From NCBI GenBank assembly GCA_023664385.1, contig JAMPFU010000032.1:1-36779 (forward strand): DNA of 36,779 nt, written 5' to 3'. Position 1 is the first letter of the stretch, and each line of letters begins with the position of its first letter. Shown one piece after another: positions 26,097 to 32,815 of this stretch. The notes beneath the pieces were generated by a model. The model searched no databases, was not told the DNA's origin, and saw only the letters and a program-made list of their open reading frames with translations. Made by a program: the position numbers and the translations under genes. Origin of the DNA: Clostridium sp. GTDB taxonomy: Bacteria > Bacillota > Clostridia > Lachnospirales > Lachnospiraceae.

Positions 26097-27518
26097 TTAC
26101 TCTGCTGAGATACCAAGCTGTGTATTTGCCTCGTCCTCAATGTACTTGATAGCATCATCAATAGTTGCAATAGTACCTTCTCTGTAACCAATTGCAGCCT
26201 GGTCAATGATGTTCTTAATACTTGCATCATTGTAAGTAACATTGCTAGCATTATAAGATGCTGCTGCTGCTGCCCAAGTTGCGATAGGGTCCTGTCCTCC
26301 AAGGAATACTAATGCTGCATTGTCAGAAGCAAGCTCGCCTGCTGCAAGTCTGTCATTAGCTGCCTTGTTATTTACGAAGTCACCATACTGATTACAAATC
26401 TCAACACCGATATCAGGGTCACAAGTAAGCTCATAAAGAAGGAATGCACAAAGCTCTGGGTTAGGAGTATCCTTACCTACCATAACATATGTACCACCCC
26501 AGTGATAACCAACAGGGCCAACACATGCTCCCCACTCGCCTTCAACTGCACCGTTATCCTTCATAGAACCAACGAACCAAGGACAACCAAACCAGCAGAA
26601 TACCTTTCCGTCTGGCATCATGTTATCGCCCCATGTCCACATTGAAGTGTTAGTAGTGTACTCGCCATCCTGAAGTTTCTTAGTCATCTCAAGATAATCA
26701 GTTACAGAGCTGTCAAGTGTAAGAGTCTCTTTAGAACCATCATCAGTTACCCATGGCTGAGTCTGGCTATCCCAAATAGGATACTTAACCTCATCTGGTC
26801 CGGAAACAATGTAGTATCCAGCTTCCTTCATCTTGTCAGCAGTCTCAAAGAACTTATCCCAGTCAGCAAGAGCAGCCTGAACTGTATCTGGATCATCTGA
26901 ACCAAGTACTTCCTGAGCTATATCTCTCTTATAGAATACTGAACCAGGACAACCCTGCCATGTAACAGCCTTAAGCTGTCCATTGTAAGTAGCATACTGC
27001 TTAGCAAAGTCATATGAGTTTGACATTACTTCATCAGTGAAGCCTAAATCCTGAAGATTCATAGTCTTGCTGTCATCCTCTGACCAATACTTAGCAACGT
27101 CATTATCAGCAGGAATAAGTGATGGATACTTGTCACCATTTTCAAGTGCAGTATCAATAGCAGTCTTATACTCATCACCTGTACCTGAGATACCAAGGAT
27201 GTTGTACTCAACATAATCCTTATACTGTGGATAAGCCTCAAGAACTATATCAAGCTTCTTCTTAAAGTCATCATCCCATGAATAAGCGTAGATCTTCTTT
27301 GAATCATCCCATCCATCAGTACTTGGAGCCTCAATGCCGGTTGATGCCGGCTCAACTGCTGCAGTTGTTTCATCACCTGCTGCTGCAGTAGTCTCAGGCG
27401 CTGCAGTTGTATCGCCTGCTGCGGTTGTTCCGTCGTCCTCCTTATCTCCACAAGCAACAAGTGAAAGACCCATTGCAAGTGCTAAAGAAAGAGCTAATGC
27501 CTTTTTGATTTTTTTCAC
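26097..27518 (-). CDS. Carbohydrate ABC transporter substrate-binding lipoprotein
   Basis: A 473-residue extracellular solute-binding protein of the sugar importer type. The signal peptide KKIKKALALSLALAMGLSLV ends in lipobox LVAC with C23 as the lipidation site. Residues 24 to about 65 are a T/A/E-rich linker (GTTAAGDTTAAPETTAAAGD) that spaces the receptor from the membrane. The mature domain contains YAYSWDDDFKKKLD at its start and a Trp-rich ligand region (CWFGCPWFVGSM). The start is GTG at 27518 with AGGAGG 8 nt upstream. It is the first gene of the importer operon, with its own promoter at 27619-27647. Confidence 0.94.
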   Translation of the reverse strand: MKKIKKALALSLALAMGLSLVACGDKEDDGTTAAGDTTAAPETTAAAGDETTAAVEPASTGIEAPSTDGWDDSKKIYAYSWDDDFKKKLDIVLEAYPQYKDYVEYNILGISGTGDEYKTAIDTALENGDKYPSLIPADNDVAKYWSEDDSKTMNLQDLGFTDEVMSNSYDFAKQYATYNGQLKAVTWQGCPGSVFYKRDIAQEVLGSDDPDTVQAALADWDKFFETADKMKEAGYYIVSGPDEVKYPIWDSQTQPWVTDDGSKETLTLDSSVTDYLEMTKKLQDGEYTTNTSMWTWGDNMMPDGKVFCWFGCPWFVGSMKDNGAVEGEWGACVGPVGYHWGGTYVMVGKDTPNPELCAFLLYELTCDPDIGVEICNQYGDFVNNKAANDRLAAGELASDNAALVFLGGQDPIATWAAAAASYNASNVTYNDASIKNIIDQAAIGYREGTIATIDDAIKYIEDEANTQLGISAE

Positions 27519-27595
27519 AAAAAAACCCTCCTTTTAAATGTGTTTTTATGAACTGTTCTTGTAAATAGAACTGTCAGTCCATACAATAGTGTACG

Positions 27596-27647
27596 TCATT
27601 ATTTTTAATGACAAGGTAATTATAGGGCATTTTAAACAATTTTGCAA
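27596..27647 (-). promoter_or_regulatory. ABC importer operon promoter with palindrome at the start site
   Basis: On the minus strand TTGCAA (27647-27642), 17 nt, perfect TATAAT (27624-27619). Just downstream, GTCATTA-TTTT-TAATGAC (27596-27613) is a perfect palindrome covering the expected start, a likely repressor site. The ~95-nt leader also holds a GTTCT/AGAAC inverted repeat near 27553-27569. Confidence 0.6.
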
Positions 27648-27659
27648 GTGTTTTTTCCA

Positions 27660-27922
27660 TTTTTTTTTGGTACATTATAACTATACACCCGCAAATCACG
27701 AATAATTCAAGCCTTATTTTAGTAATTTCACATAGATATTTATGTGCAAACTTATTTTATTTGTGCCGCCCTGTTTTTGTTTTTCTGCGTAACTCATTCG
27801 GTTTGTTTGCATGTTTATTTATGCTGGTTTGTTTTGTTTTCTATGTGCGTATTCTTGGGGTGGTTATTTGCTTATGCATGTTTATTTTTGTTTTTCTACG
27901 CAGGTTTGATATGTAATCTTAT
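27660..27922. other. T-rich divergent intergenic region
   Basis: About 260 bp rich in T on the plus strand, with loosely repeated words (GCATGTTTATTT at two places, TTTTTGTTTTTCT at two places). An 89-codon hydrophobic frame runs through it, but it has no ribosome binding site and its amino acids simply reflect T-runs. I see no gene here. Confidence 0.4.
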
Positions 27923-27951
27923 TTTACTTATTCAAATGCTTGTGTTAGAAT
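27923..27951 (+). promoter_or_regulatory. Promoter of the lysine-rich membrane protein gene
   Basis: TTTACT (27923-27928), 17-nt spacer, TAGAAT (27946-27951), 27 bp before the ATG at 27979. Confidence 0.45.
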
Positions 27952-27978
27952 GTCAATATCTGCATGAGGAGGGTCACT

Positions 27979-29247
27979 ATGTCAAAAAAGAAAACAAAAA
28001 AGAAAAAAAATAAACAAAACAATGTTTCTTCTAATAAGAAAATTAAAGCCGAAGAAAAAAACACAAAGAACCTTAAGGCAAAAAAAGATGATGGAAAAGA
28101 AATAAAATCAGGCAAGGGCAAATCTGAGACGATTGTAAAGACCAAGAGCAGCGGCAATATAGAAATAGAAACAGAAAAAGCCAACAAGGGTATTAAGGGA
28201 ACAACATCTGATAAAGGTACGCCTAAAAAAGATTTGAATGACAAAAGCGACGGCAGTATAAATCAAAAAAAGGCGAATAACAACAATACGGATATTAAAG
28301 GAGCAAAAAAGAACGGTAACAGCGAAAAAAGCACAGCAAAGCAAACTAAGATTTCTGAAATCGGCGAGAGCATTAATAAAGCCATAATAAAAGCAGGAAA
28401 CAGCAATGCTGAAAATAATGACAACAAAAAAATCATCAAGCAGGGCAACAAGCTTATTTTCAGTGACGATGACACTGAGCCGGCAGAGGAAGATACAAAT
28501 ACTTCTGGCAATAACACGTTTGAAAACAAATTAGAGCTTGCCGTTATGTCAAAAAAAGAACGGCGCGCCGCAAAAAAAGCTGCATACAGGGAACATACAA
28601 GCACCATGTCAGGAAAGGAAAAGATATCCTACTTTTTCTATTGTTACAAATGGCATATTATTATTCCCATATGCTGTATTTTATTAATTGCGTGCTACGG
28701 CGTGGCATTTTACAAAAATACAAGGCCTACGGACTTATCCTACGCAGTGTTAAATGTAGATGAATTTGACAAAACCTTTCACGATGATTACCTGCATTAT
28801 TTTAATATGCCTGAAAATCACATTGTGCAGGCAACGGCAGGCTATTACGTTAATTATGATTACTATAAAGAAAATATGGTTTCCGCCGCAGAAGACGGCA
28901 CGAACTACAGCACGCTTGCACTCACGTGTGAGTCAGGTGCCTTCGATGTTATTATCGGAGACGATGCAGGTATTAAATATTGTACATTCGTTGAAATCGT
29001 AAATCCCTTAGACCTGTATTTTACCGAGGAGCAATATTTGTCTTTGGAGGATTATATAGTGAAATTCCCTGACTCCTCCTACACGTTTTATCCATATGCA
29101 GTAGATATAAGCGACACAGAATTTGCAAAGGGACTTAACCTTGAATATTCAAAGGTTTATATGGCGTTTCCAGGCGTATCGGAAGAAAATATGACTAATG
29201 CACTCCGACTGTTGGAATATATATTTGGAATTGATTTGGCAAAGTAA
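27979..29247 (+). CDS. Membrane-anchored protein with long lysine-rich cytosolic tail
   Basis: A 422-residue protein of unknown function. Residues 1 to about 205 are disordered and dominated by K, N, E, S and G (starts SKKKTKKKKNKQNN). A KEKISYFFYCYKWH segment leads into one membrane helix (about 225-246, IIIPICCILLIACYGVAFY), and a ~175-residue domain follows outside, ending at a late YIFGIDLAK. The KxxYFxxYYKWHxIIP junction recalls a family I have seen in Lachnospiraceae; no named domain is recognised. The topology predicted by the positive-inside rule puts the lysine tail in the cytosol. The ATG at 27979 has AGGAGG 6 nt upstream; an ATG 15 bases earlier contains that site and was rejected. 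Confidence 0.82.
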   Translation: MSKKKTKKKKNKQNNVSSNKKIKAEEKNTKNLKAKKDDGKEIKSGKGKSETIVKTKSSGNIEIETEKANKGIKGTTSDKGTPKKDLNDKSDGSINQKKANNNNTDIKGAKKNGNSEKSTAKQTKISEIGESINKAIIKAGNSNAENNDNKKIIKQGNKLIFSDDDTEPAEEDTNTSGNNTFENKLELAVMSKKERRAAKKAAYREHTSTMSGKEKISYFFYCYKWHIIIPICCILLIACYGVAFYKNTRPTDLSYAVLNVDEFDKTFHDDYLHYFNMPENHIVQATAGYYVNYDYYKENMVSAAEDGTNYSTLALTCESGAFDVIIGDDAGIKYCTFVEIVNPLDLYFTEEQYLSLEDYIVKFPDSSYTFYPYAVDISDTEFAKGLNLEYSKVYMAFPGVSEENMTNALRLLEYIFGIDLAK

Positions 29248-29302
29248 ACAAAAGTACCCTCGGCACTCTTTATGCTGTCACAACTTTAATGGCACTTTGG
29301 GC

Positions 29303-29345
29303 AAAAAAGGACGTACCCCTCGGAAATGTGGCACGTCCTTTTTTC
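29303..29345. terminator. Bidirectional terminator between convergent genes
   Basis: AAAAAAGGACGT pairs with ACGTCCTTTTTT around a loop of about 18 nt. It serves the rightward membrane protein gene and the leftward nuclease gene. Confidence 0.85.
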
Positions 29346-29373
29346 ATTCTCGTTTTTTTGAAGCATACGCTTC

Positions 29374-30645
29374 TTAAACTATCATGCACTGCTTCTGATA
29401 GGCTTCATATACAAGCTCTTCATTGTAATCAGGGGCAAAATTCTCAGCGGCATTACATATTTCTGATATAACCTCTATATCCTCCTCTAATTCATCGGCT
29501 ATAACGTCTATCTCCTTTGCTTTTCTTAATTTTCGGCAAACCAAATTTATTAGTTTTTTCGTTTCACCTTGCTCCAACCCACGCTCTATTCCCTGTTCTA
29601 TGCCTTGTTCTATTCCCCGCTCTATACCTTGTTCTATTCCCTCTGCACGTCCATCCTCAAAAGCTTCCTCACGCTCCATTTTCATATGTAATTCCGCATC
29701 ATATTCAAATATACTCATACTCACTACCTCCGCCTTATTTAGCAAAAGAAATTCCTCTAATATTCCTTCCCTAATACATTCATCAACAGCCTTTGGCACA
29801 GCTTCCTCAAGGGGCATATCCTTATTATATTCCCTGATTTTTGAGACATACTGCATGTACTCCCAAAGGTCAGGACATTTTTCCAGCAACTCACTGTTGT
29901 AACCCTCATTGATATTAAGTTGCGTCACGATAAGCTCAAGGCTTACCCTTTCCGTCTTTGTTATATATGCGTCCGACAGCCTGTATTCCTTACATTCAGG
30001 CTGTGGCTCGCTTCCGTTGTAAAATACGATAAATTTAGGTGTTGGAAGCTTAATTAATTTCCTTGAATAAATATTATCATATATCGTAAGCTTTTCAAAT
30101 ACCCTTGAAACATACCGCAAATATCGAAATGGCATGTTTGGGTTTACTGTCGACTGCTGCTCGTACATATCAAGGGTAAAGTCTATGACGCAGGCAACGT
30201 CATTTTTACAGCTCATGTAAATGGCATTTTCAAGCGTGACAATCTCTAAATCATCAGAGTTATCGTAGTCTGTTCCATTTACACCGTTATAAAGTGCAAG
30301 CAGTTTTCTCTTATCTCTTAGGAGCATACGAAATACCGTATCTTTGTATTCCCGTATCACTGTTTGTACGCCTGTAAGCTCCTGCCGCTGCTCCCATGTA
30401 AGCAGCTTCTGCTTCATGTCATGTTTCTGTGTAGGCAGTGTATGCTGTTCCTGCTCCACGCTTTGTTTCTGTGTGAGCAGATTTTTCTTCACGCCTTTTT
30501 CCTGTGCAGGCAAACTTTTCTTCACGTTTTGTTTCTGCTCCACGTCAAGCTTTTGTCTCGATTGCGTGTTATGTTTCAACCTTTGTTTCGTATTATGCTT
30601 TTGTCCTTGTTTTGTTCCGTGTTCTAATTTCACATTGTTTTTCAT
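29374..30645 (-). CDS. Rpn family recombination-promoting nuclease / PD-(D/E)XK transposase-like protein
   Basis: A 423-residue protein. Residues about 100-310 match the Rpn/YhgA-like PD-(D/E)XK nuclease family as found in many Lachnospiraceae: YKDTVFRMLLRDK, LYNGVNGTDYDN, and the core CVIDFTLDMYEQQS with D155 and E162-x-Q164. A C-terminal GIEQGIERGIEQ tract (about 335-360) is typical. The first 90 residues are unusual: a K/Q/H/N-rich iteration (KHNTKQRL, KHNTQSRQ, KLDVEQKQ). The ATG at 30645 has AGGAGG 6 nt upstream; the frame stays open another 45 codons through an iterated array with no start signal. Rpn proteins promote RecA-independent recombination in E. coli; here no ends of a mobile element are visible. 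Confidence 0.86.
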   Translation of the reverse strand: MKNNVKLEHGTKQGQKHNTKQRLKHNTQSRQKLDVEQKQNVKKSLPAQEKGVKKNLLTQKQSVEQEQHTLPTQKHDMKQKLLTWEQRQELTGVQTVIREYKDTVFRMLLRDKRKLLALYNGVNGTDYDNSDDLEIVTLENAIYMSCKNDVACVIDFTLDMYEQQSTVNPNMPFRYLRYVSRVFEKLTIYDNIYSRKLIKLPTPKFIVFYNGSEPQPECKEYRLSDAYITKTERVSLELIVTQLNINEGYNSELLEKCPDLWEYMQYVSKIREYNKDMPLEEAVPKAVDECIREGILEEFLLLNKAEVVSMSIFEYDAELHMKMEREEAFEDGRAEGIEQGIERGIEQGIEQGIERGLEQGETKKLINLVCRKLRKAKEIDVIADELEEDIEVISEICNAAENFAPDYNEELVYEAYQKQCMIV

Positions 30646-30697
30646 TTGGTTTCCTCCTTTTACTAAGTGCCGCAGGAGGTTTTCCAAATCTGTCTTA

Positions 30698-30878
30698 CTG
30701 GAATTATTCTTGTAGTAAAATTCCGTCTGTATTGGAATTTCATCCGTACTGTATTTTGCTTGTATCGAATTTCCGTTCATGCTAGAATTTCACTTGCACC
30801 AAATTTCGTCTATACAACAAATTCATTCACACCAAAATCCTACTCATGCCTAAATTTGCTCATACCACAATAAAATCC
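30698..30878. repeat. Degenerate ~17-bp repeat array in the Rpn gene leader
   Basis: A GAATTTC/AAATTTC-like word recurs about eleven times (near 30701, 30719, 30735, 30752, 30767, 30785, 30801, 30819, 30834, 30851, 30871), spaced 15-20 bp, mean close to 17. The spacing is not a multiple of three, so the periodicity is a DNA feature, not a protein repeat. The array lies between the promoter and the start codon. Confidence 0.55.
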
Positions 30879-31040
30879 CCAGTAAAACATCTGCATACAG
30901 CGTCCTTCTCAAATACGGACAACCTCTCTGCTTAAATTGTAATGTAATGAACTCAAAGCATCGAAGTTCCGAATTTTTCTGATTTTTTGAATAGGATTTA
31001 AAATCCCAAAACAGAATTGAAAGACTTATGCTTTAGAAAA

Positions 31041-31069
31041 ATAATAGCACAAAAGCGTATAATATGCAA
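31041..31069 (-). promoter_or_regulatory. Promoter of the Rpn-family nuclease gene
   Basis: On the minus strand TTGCAT (31069-31064), 17 nt, TATTAT (31046-31041). The leader to the start codon is about 390 nt and contains the 17-bp array. I see no other gene in 30879-31210. Confidence 0.55.
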
Positions 31070-31174
31070 GGCGTTTTTTTCGATAGATTATAGTGATATT
31101 TGTAGTCAAGGATATATACTGTTAATATATCTATGTTTTTATATCTCATATAACGTAATAGCATTCTAAAACCG

Positions 31175-31239
31175 TAACGCAAATATCTTAACGCAAATTA
31201 CCGAAATTTATTGAAAGCACACTAAAAATATGCTATCAT
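31175..31239 (+). promoter_or_regulatory. Toxin mRNA promoter, locus 2, with upstream direct repeats
   Basis: TTGAAA (31211-31216), 17-nt spacer, TATCAT (31234-31239). Just upstream are two direct repeats TAACGCAAAT (31175-31184 and 31189-31198), 14 bp apart, that could bind a regulator. Confidence 0.55.
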
Positions 31240-31304
31240 GTGAATGGGAACAATCGTGTTACAGGGTGGCTGGCCTCTATTCTACATAGAATGGGGGTGA
31301 TGCT

Positions 31305-31406
31305 ATGAAAAATCAGAATAATAACAATTTTGATTTTAAGGATTTGATGACCTTTGGTCTTTTCCTTTTGGCATTGCTTACATTCGTTTTTACGTTTTGT
31401 AAGTAA
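31305..31406 (+). CDS. Small hydrophobic type I toxin peptide, locus 2
   Basis: A 33-residue peptide: polar N-terminus (KNQNNNNFDFKD), one strongly hydrophobic helix (LMTFGLFLLALLTFVFTF) and a terminal CK. This matches Hol_Tox/TxpA/Fst-like type I toxins, whose typical core reads like TFGxFLLALL. The ATG at 31305 has GGGGGTG 5 nt upstream. The mRNA starts near 31246 and has a ~60-nt leader containing GGGTGGCTGGCC, close to the locus 1 leader. It ends in a terminator shared with the convergent antisense RNA. The call is by architecture and motif; toxicity is untested. Confidence 0.75.
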   Translation: MKNQNNNNFDFKDLMTFGLFLLALLTFVFTFCK

Positions 31407-31414
31407 CCATACAT

Positions 31415-31457
31415 AGAAAAACCACCCTAAACTGACCAAGCAACGGGTGGTTTTTCT
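31415..31457. terminator. Bidirectional terminator of toxin-antitoxin locus 2
   Basis: AGAAAAACCACCC (31415-31427) and GGGTGGTTTTTCT (31445-31457) form a perfect 13-bp stem with a 17-nt loop. The toxin mRNA and the antisense RNA both end here. Confidence 0.85.
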
Positions 31458-31500
31458 ACCTAAACACGAGGTCAACCACTTTGTGGGCGGTTGTTCCTTT
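31415..31500 (-). ncRNA. Antitoxin RNA (RNAII-like), locus 2
   Basis: A predicted ~85-nt RNA, read leftward from about 31500. It begins AAAGGAACAACCGCCCACAA, with the same GGAA..ACCG.CCACAAAGT core as locus 1, forms a small hairpin (AACCGCCCACAAAGTGGTT), and ends at the shared terminator. Its CCGCCC can pair with GGGTGG of the toxin leader (six pairs including one G-U), besides full complementarity across the terminator. Confidence 0.68.
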
Positions 31501-31506
31501 GCATTT

Positions 31507-31535
31507 AATATAACATACATATAATATATGTTCAA
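31507..31535 (-). promoter_or_regulatory. Antitoxin RNA promoter, locus 2
   Basis: On the minus strand TTGAAC (31535-31530), 17 nt, TATATT (31512-31507). It begins 9 bp after the trpS stop, exactly as the locus 1 antitoxin promoter begins 16 bp after its upstream gene. Confidence 0.65.
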
Positions 31536-31543
31536 GTATTTTT

Positions 31544-32554
31544 TTATCTCGGAAGCTCAGTGAAGCCTACCTTTTTCATAACCTTTCGCAGCGTCTTATT
31601 TGCATAATATGATGCCTGCTCCGCATTTTCCTTTATGCATTTATCCACATATGCCTTATCCTGCTCAAGCTCCTTAAATCTTCGCTGTAGCGGTTCAAGC
31701 TCTGCTGCAACTGCCTCCCCAACAAGTTCCTTCAGCTTTCCGTATCCAAGGCCGTCAAATTCTTTCAATGCTTCATCTACGGATTTGCCTGTTACGGCAC
31801 AATAGATGTCGATTAGGTTTTTAATTCCCGGCTTGTTATCATCATATGCAATAAATCCGTCTGAATCCGTAACTGCCTTCTTGAATTTCCGCATAACCGT
31901 ATCTTTATCGTCAAGAAGTGAGATGGTTGCATTAGGATTTTCATCCGACTTTGACATTTTTTTCGCAGGGTCCTGAAGGCTCATAATTTTTGCTCCGCTT
32001 TTCCCTATGTACGCTTCAGGTATTGTAAATACGTCACCATAAATTCCATTAAATCTCATGGCTATATCCCTTGTTATCTCAAGGTGCTGCATCTGATCCT
32101 TCCCTACGGGAACAAAATCCGCCTGATATAAAAGGATGTCTGCCGCCATAAGCACGGGATAAGTGAATAATCCTGTATTTATATTGTCAGCATGCTTTGC
32201 CGCTTTATCCTTAAACTGGGTCATGCGGTTCATTTCGCCCATATAGGTGTAGCAGTTTAATATCCATGCAAGCTGGGGATGTGCAGGAACATGTGACTGA
32301 AAAAATATGCAATTTTTTTCAGGGTCAAGTCCTGCTGCGATGTAAAGCAGCAACAGATTTCTTGCACTTTTCCTGAGGTTTGCAGGCTCCTGTCTCACGG
32401 TTATGGAATGTAAATCCATAATGCCGTAAAAGCATTTTATGTCCTCCTCGTCTGCAAGATTTACCCAGTTTTTAAGCGCTCCAAGATAATTTCCAAGTGT
32501 TATGAATCCTGTGGACTGCATACCTGAAAGCATCGTCTTTTTTCCGTCTATCAT
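31544..32554 (-). CDS. trpS: Tryptophanyl-tRNA synthetase
   Basis: TrpS charges tRNA-Trp. The 336 residues are the class I bacterial form: the HIGH-equivalent TLGNYLGAL at 19-27, and KMSKS at 199-203. DLHSITV and GDVFTIPEAYIGKSGAKIMS are also conserved. The ATG has AAAGGAGG 8 nt upstream. No T-box leader is visible; instead the upstream 260 bp hold several small perfect hairpins. Confidence 0.97.
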   Translation of the reverse strand: MIDGKKTMLSGMQSTGFITLGNYLGALKNWVNLADEEDIKCFYGIMDLHSITVRQEPANLRKSARNLLLLYIAAGLDPEKNCIFFQSHVPAHPQLAWILNCYTYMGEMNRMTQFKDKAAKHADNINTGLFTYPVLMAADILLYQADFVPVGKDQMQHLEITRDIAMRFNGIYGDVFTIPEAYIGKSGAKIMSLQDPAKKMSKSDENPNATISLLDDKDTVMRKFKKAVTDSDGFIAYDDNKPGIKNLIDIYCAVTGKSVDEALKEFDGLGYGKLKELVGEAVAAELEPLQRRFKELEQDKAYVDKCIKENAEQASYYANKTLRKVMKKVGFTELPR

Positions 32555-32592
32555 ATATTTTTCCTCCTTTTGAACATCGTCGCATCCTAATT

Positions 32593-32806
32593 TTGCTTCG
32601 CAATATGTTCCGATTTACGAAGTAAATCAAGAACCATAAAGCGGCGACAGGTCACGGCGACTTTGTCGCCAAGCATACTACATGTCAAGTTTTCATAGAA
32701 AACTTGACACAGCCTTGAACATCAGCCACTCCATATTTTTCCTTGACAAGCAGGCTCTTAGCGGTTTACCACCAAGCATACTACATATAAAGGGTTCATA
32801 AAACCT
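32593..32806. repeat. Hairpin-rich spacer with a duplicated 15-bp word
   Basis: Four perfect short palindromes all have 3-nt loops: TTGC-ttc-GCAA (32593-32603), GATTTAC-gaa-GTAAATC (32612-32628), GGCGAC-ttt-GTCGCC (32656-32670) and an 11-bp stem GTCAAGTTTTC-ata-GAAAACTTGAC (32684-32708). CCAAGCATACTACAT occurs twice (32669-32683 and 32772-32786), each time just before a hairpin-like segment. None has a U-run for leftward termination. Confidence 0.7.
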
Positions 32807-32815
32807 GATACGGCT

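Noticed and set aside
27744-28013. An 89-codon hydrophobic rightward frame upstream of the lysine-rich protein gene
   Set aside because: GTG start without Shine-Dalgarno, F/L/C content explained by T-runs, and it overlaps the start of a well-supported gene.
29374-30645. Complete mobile element around the Rpn-type gene
   Set aside because: No terminal inverted repeats or target duplications are visible around it; family name alone is not evidence of mobility here.
31236-31535. A 99-codon leftward frame across toxin-antitoxin locus 2
   Set aside because: It runs antisense through both RNAs and the perfect terminator stem, has no ribosome binding site, and its composition follows the hairpins.
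32555-32815. T-box riboswitch for trpS
   Set aside because: No GGGTGGNACCGCG antiterminator bulge and no terminator/antiterminator pair; only small triloop hairpins.
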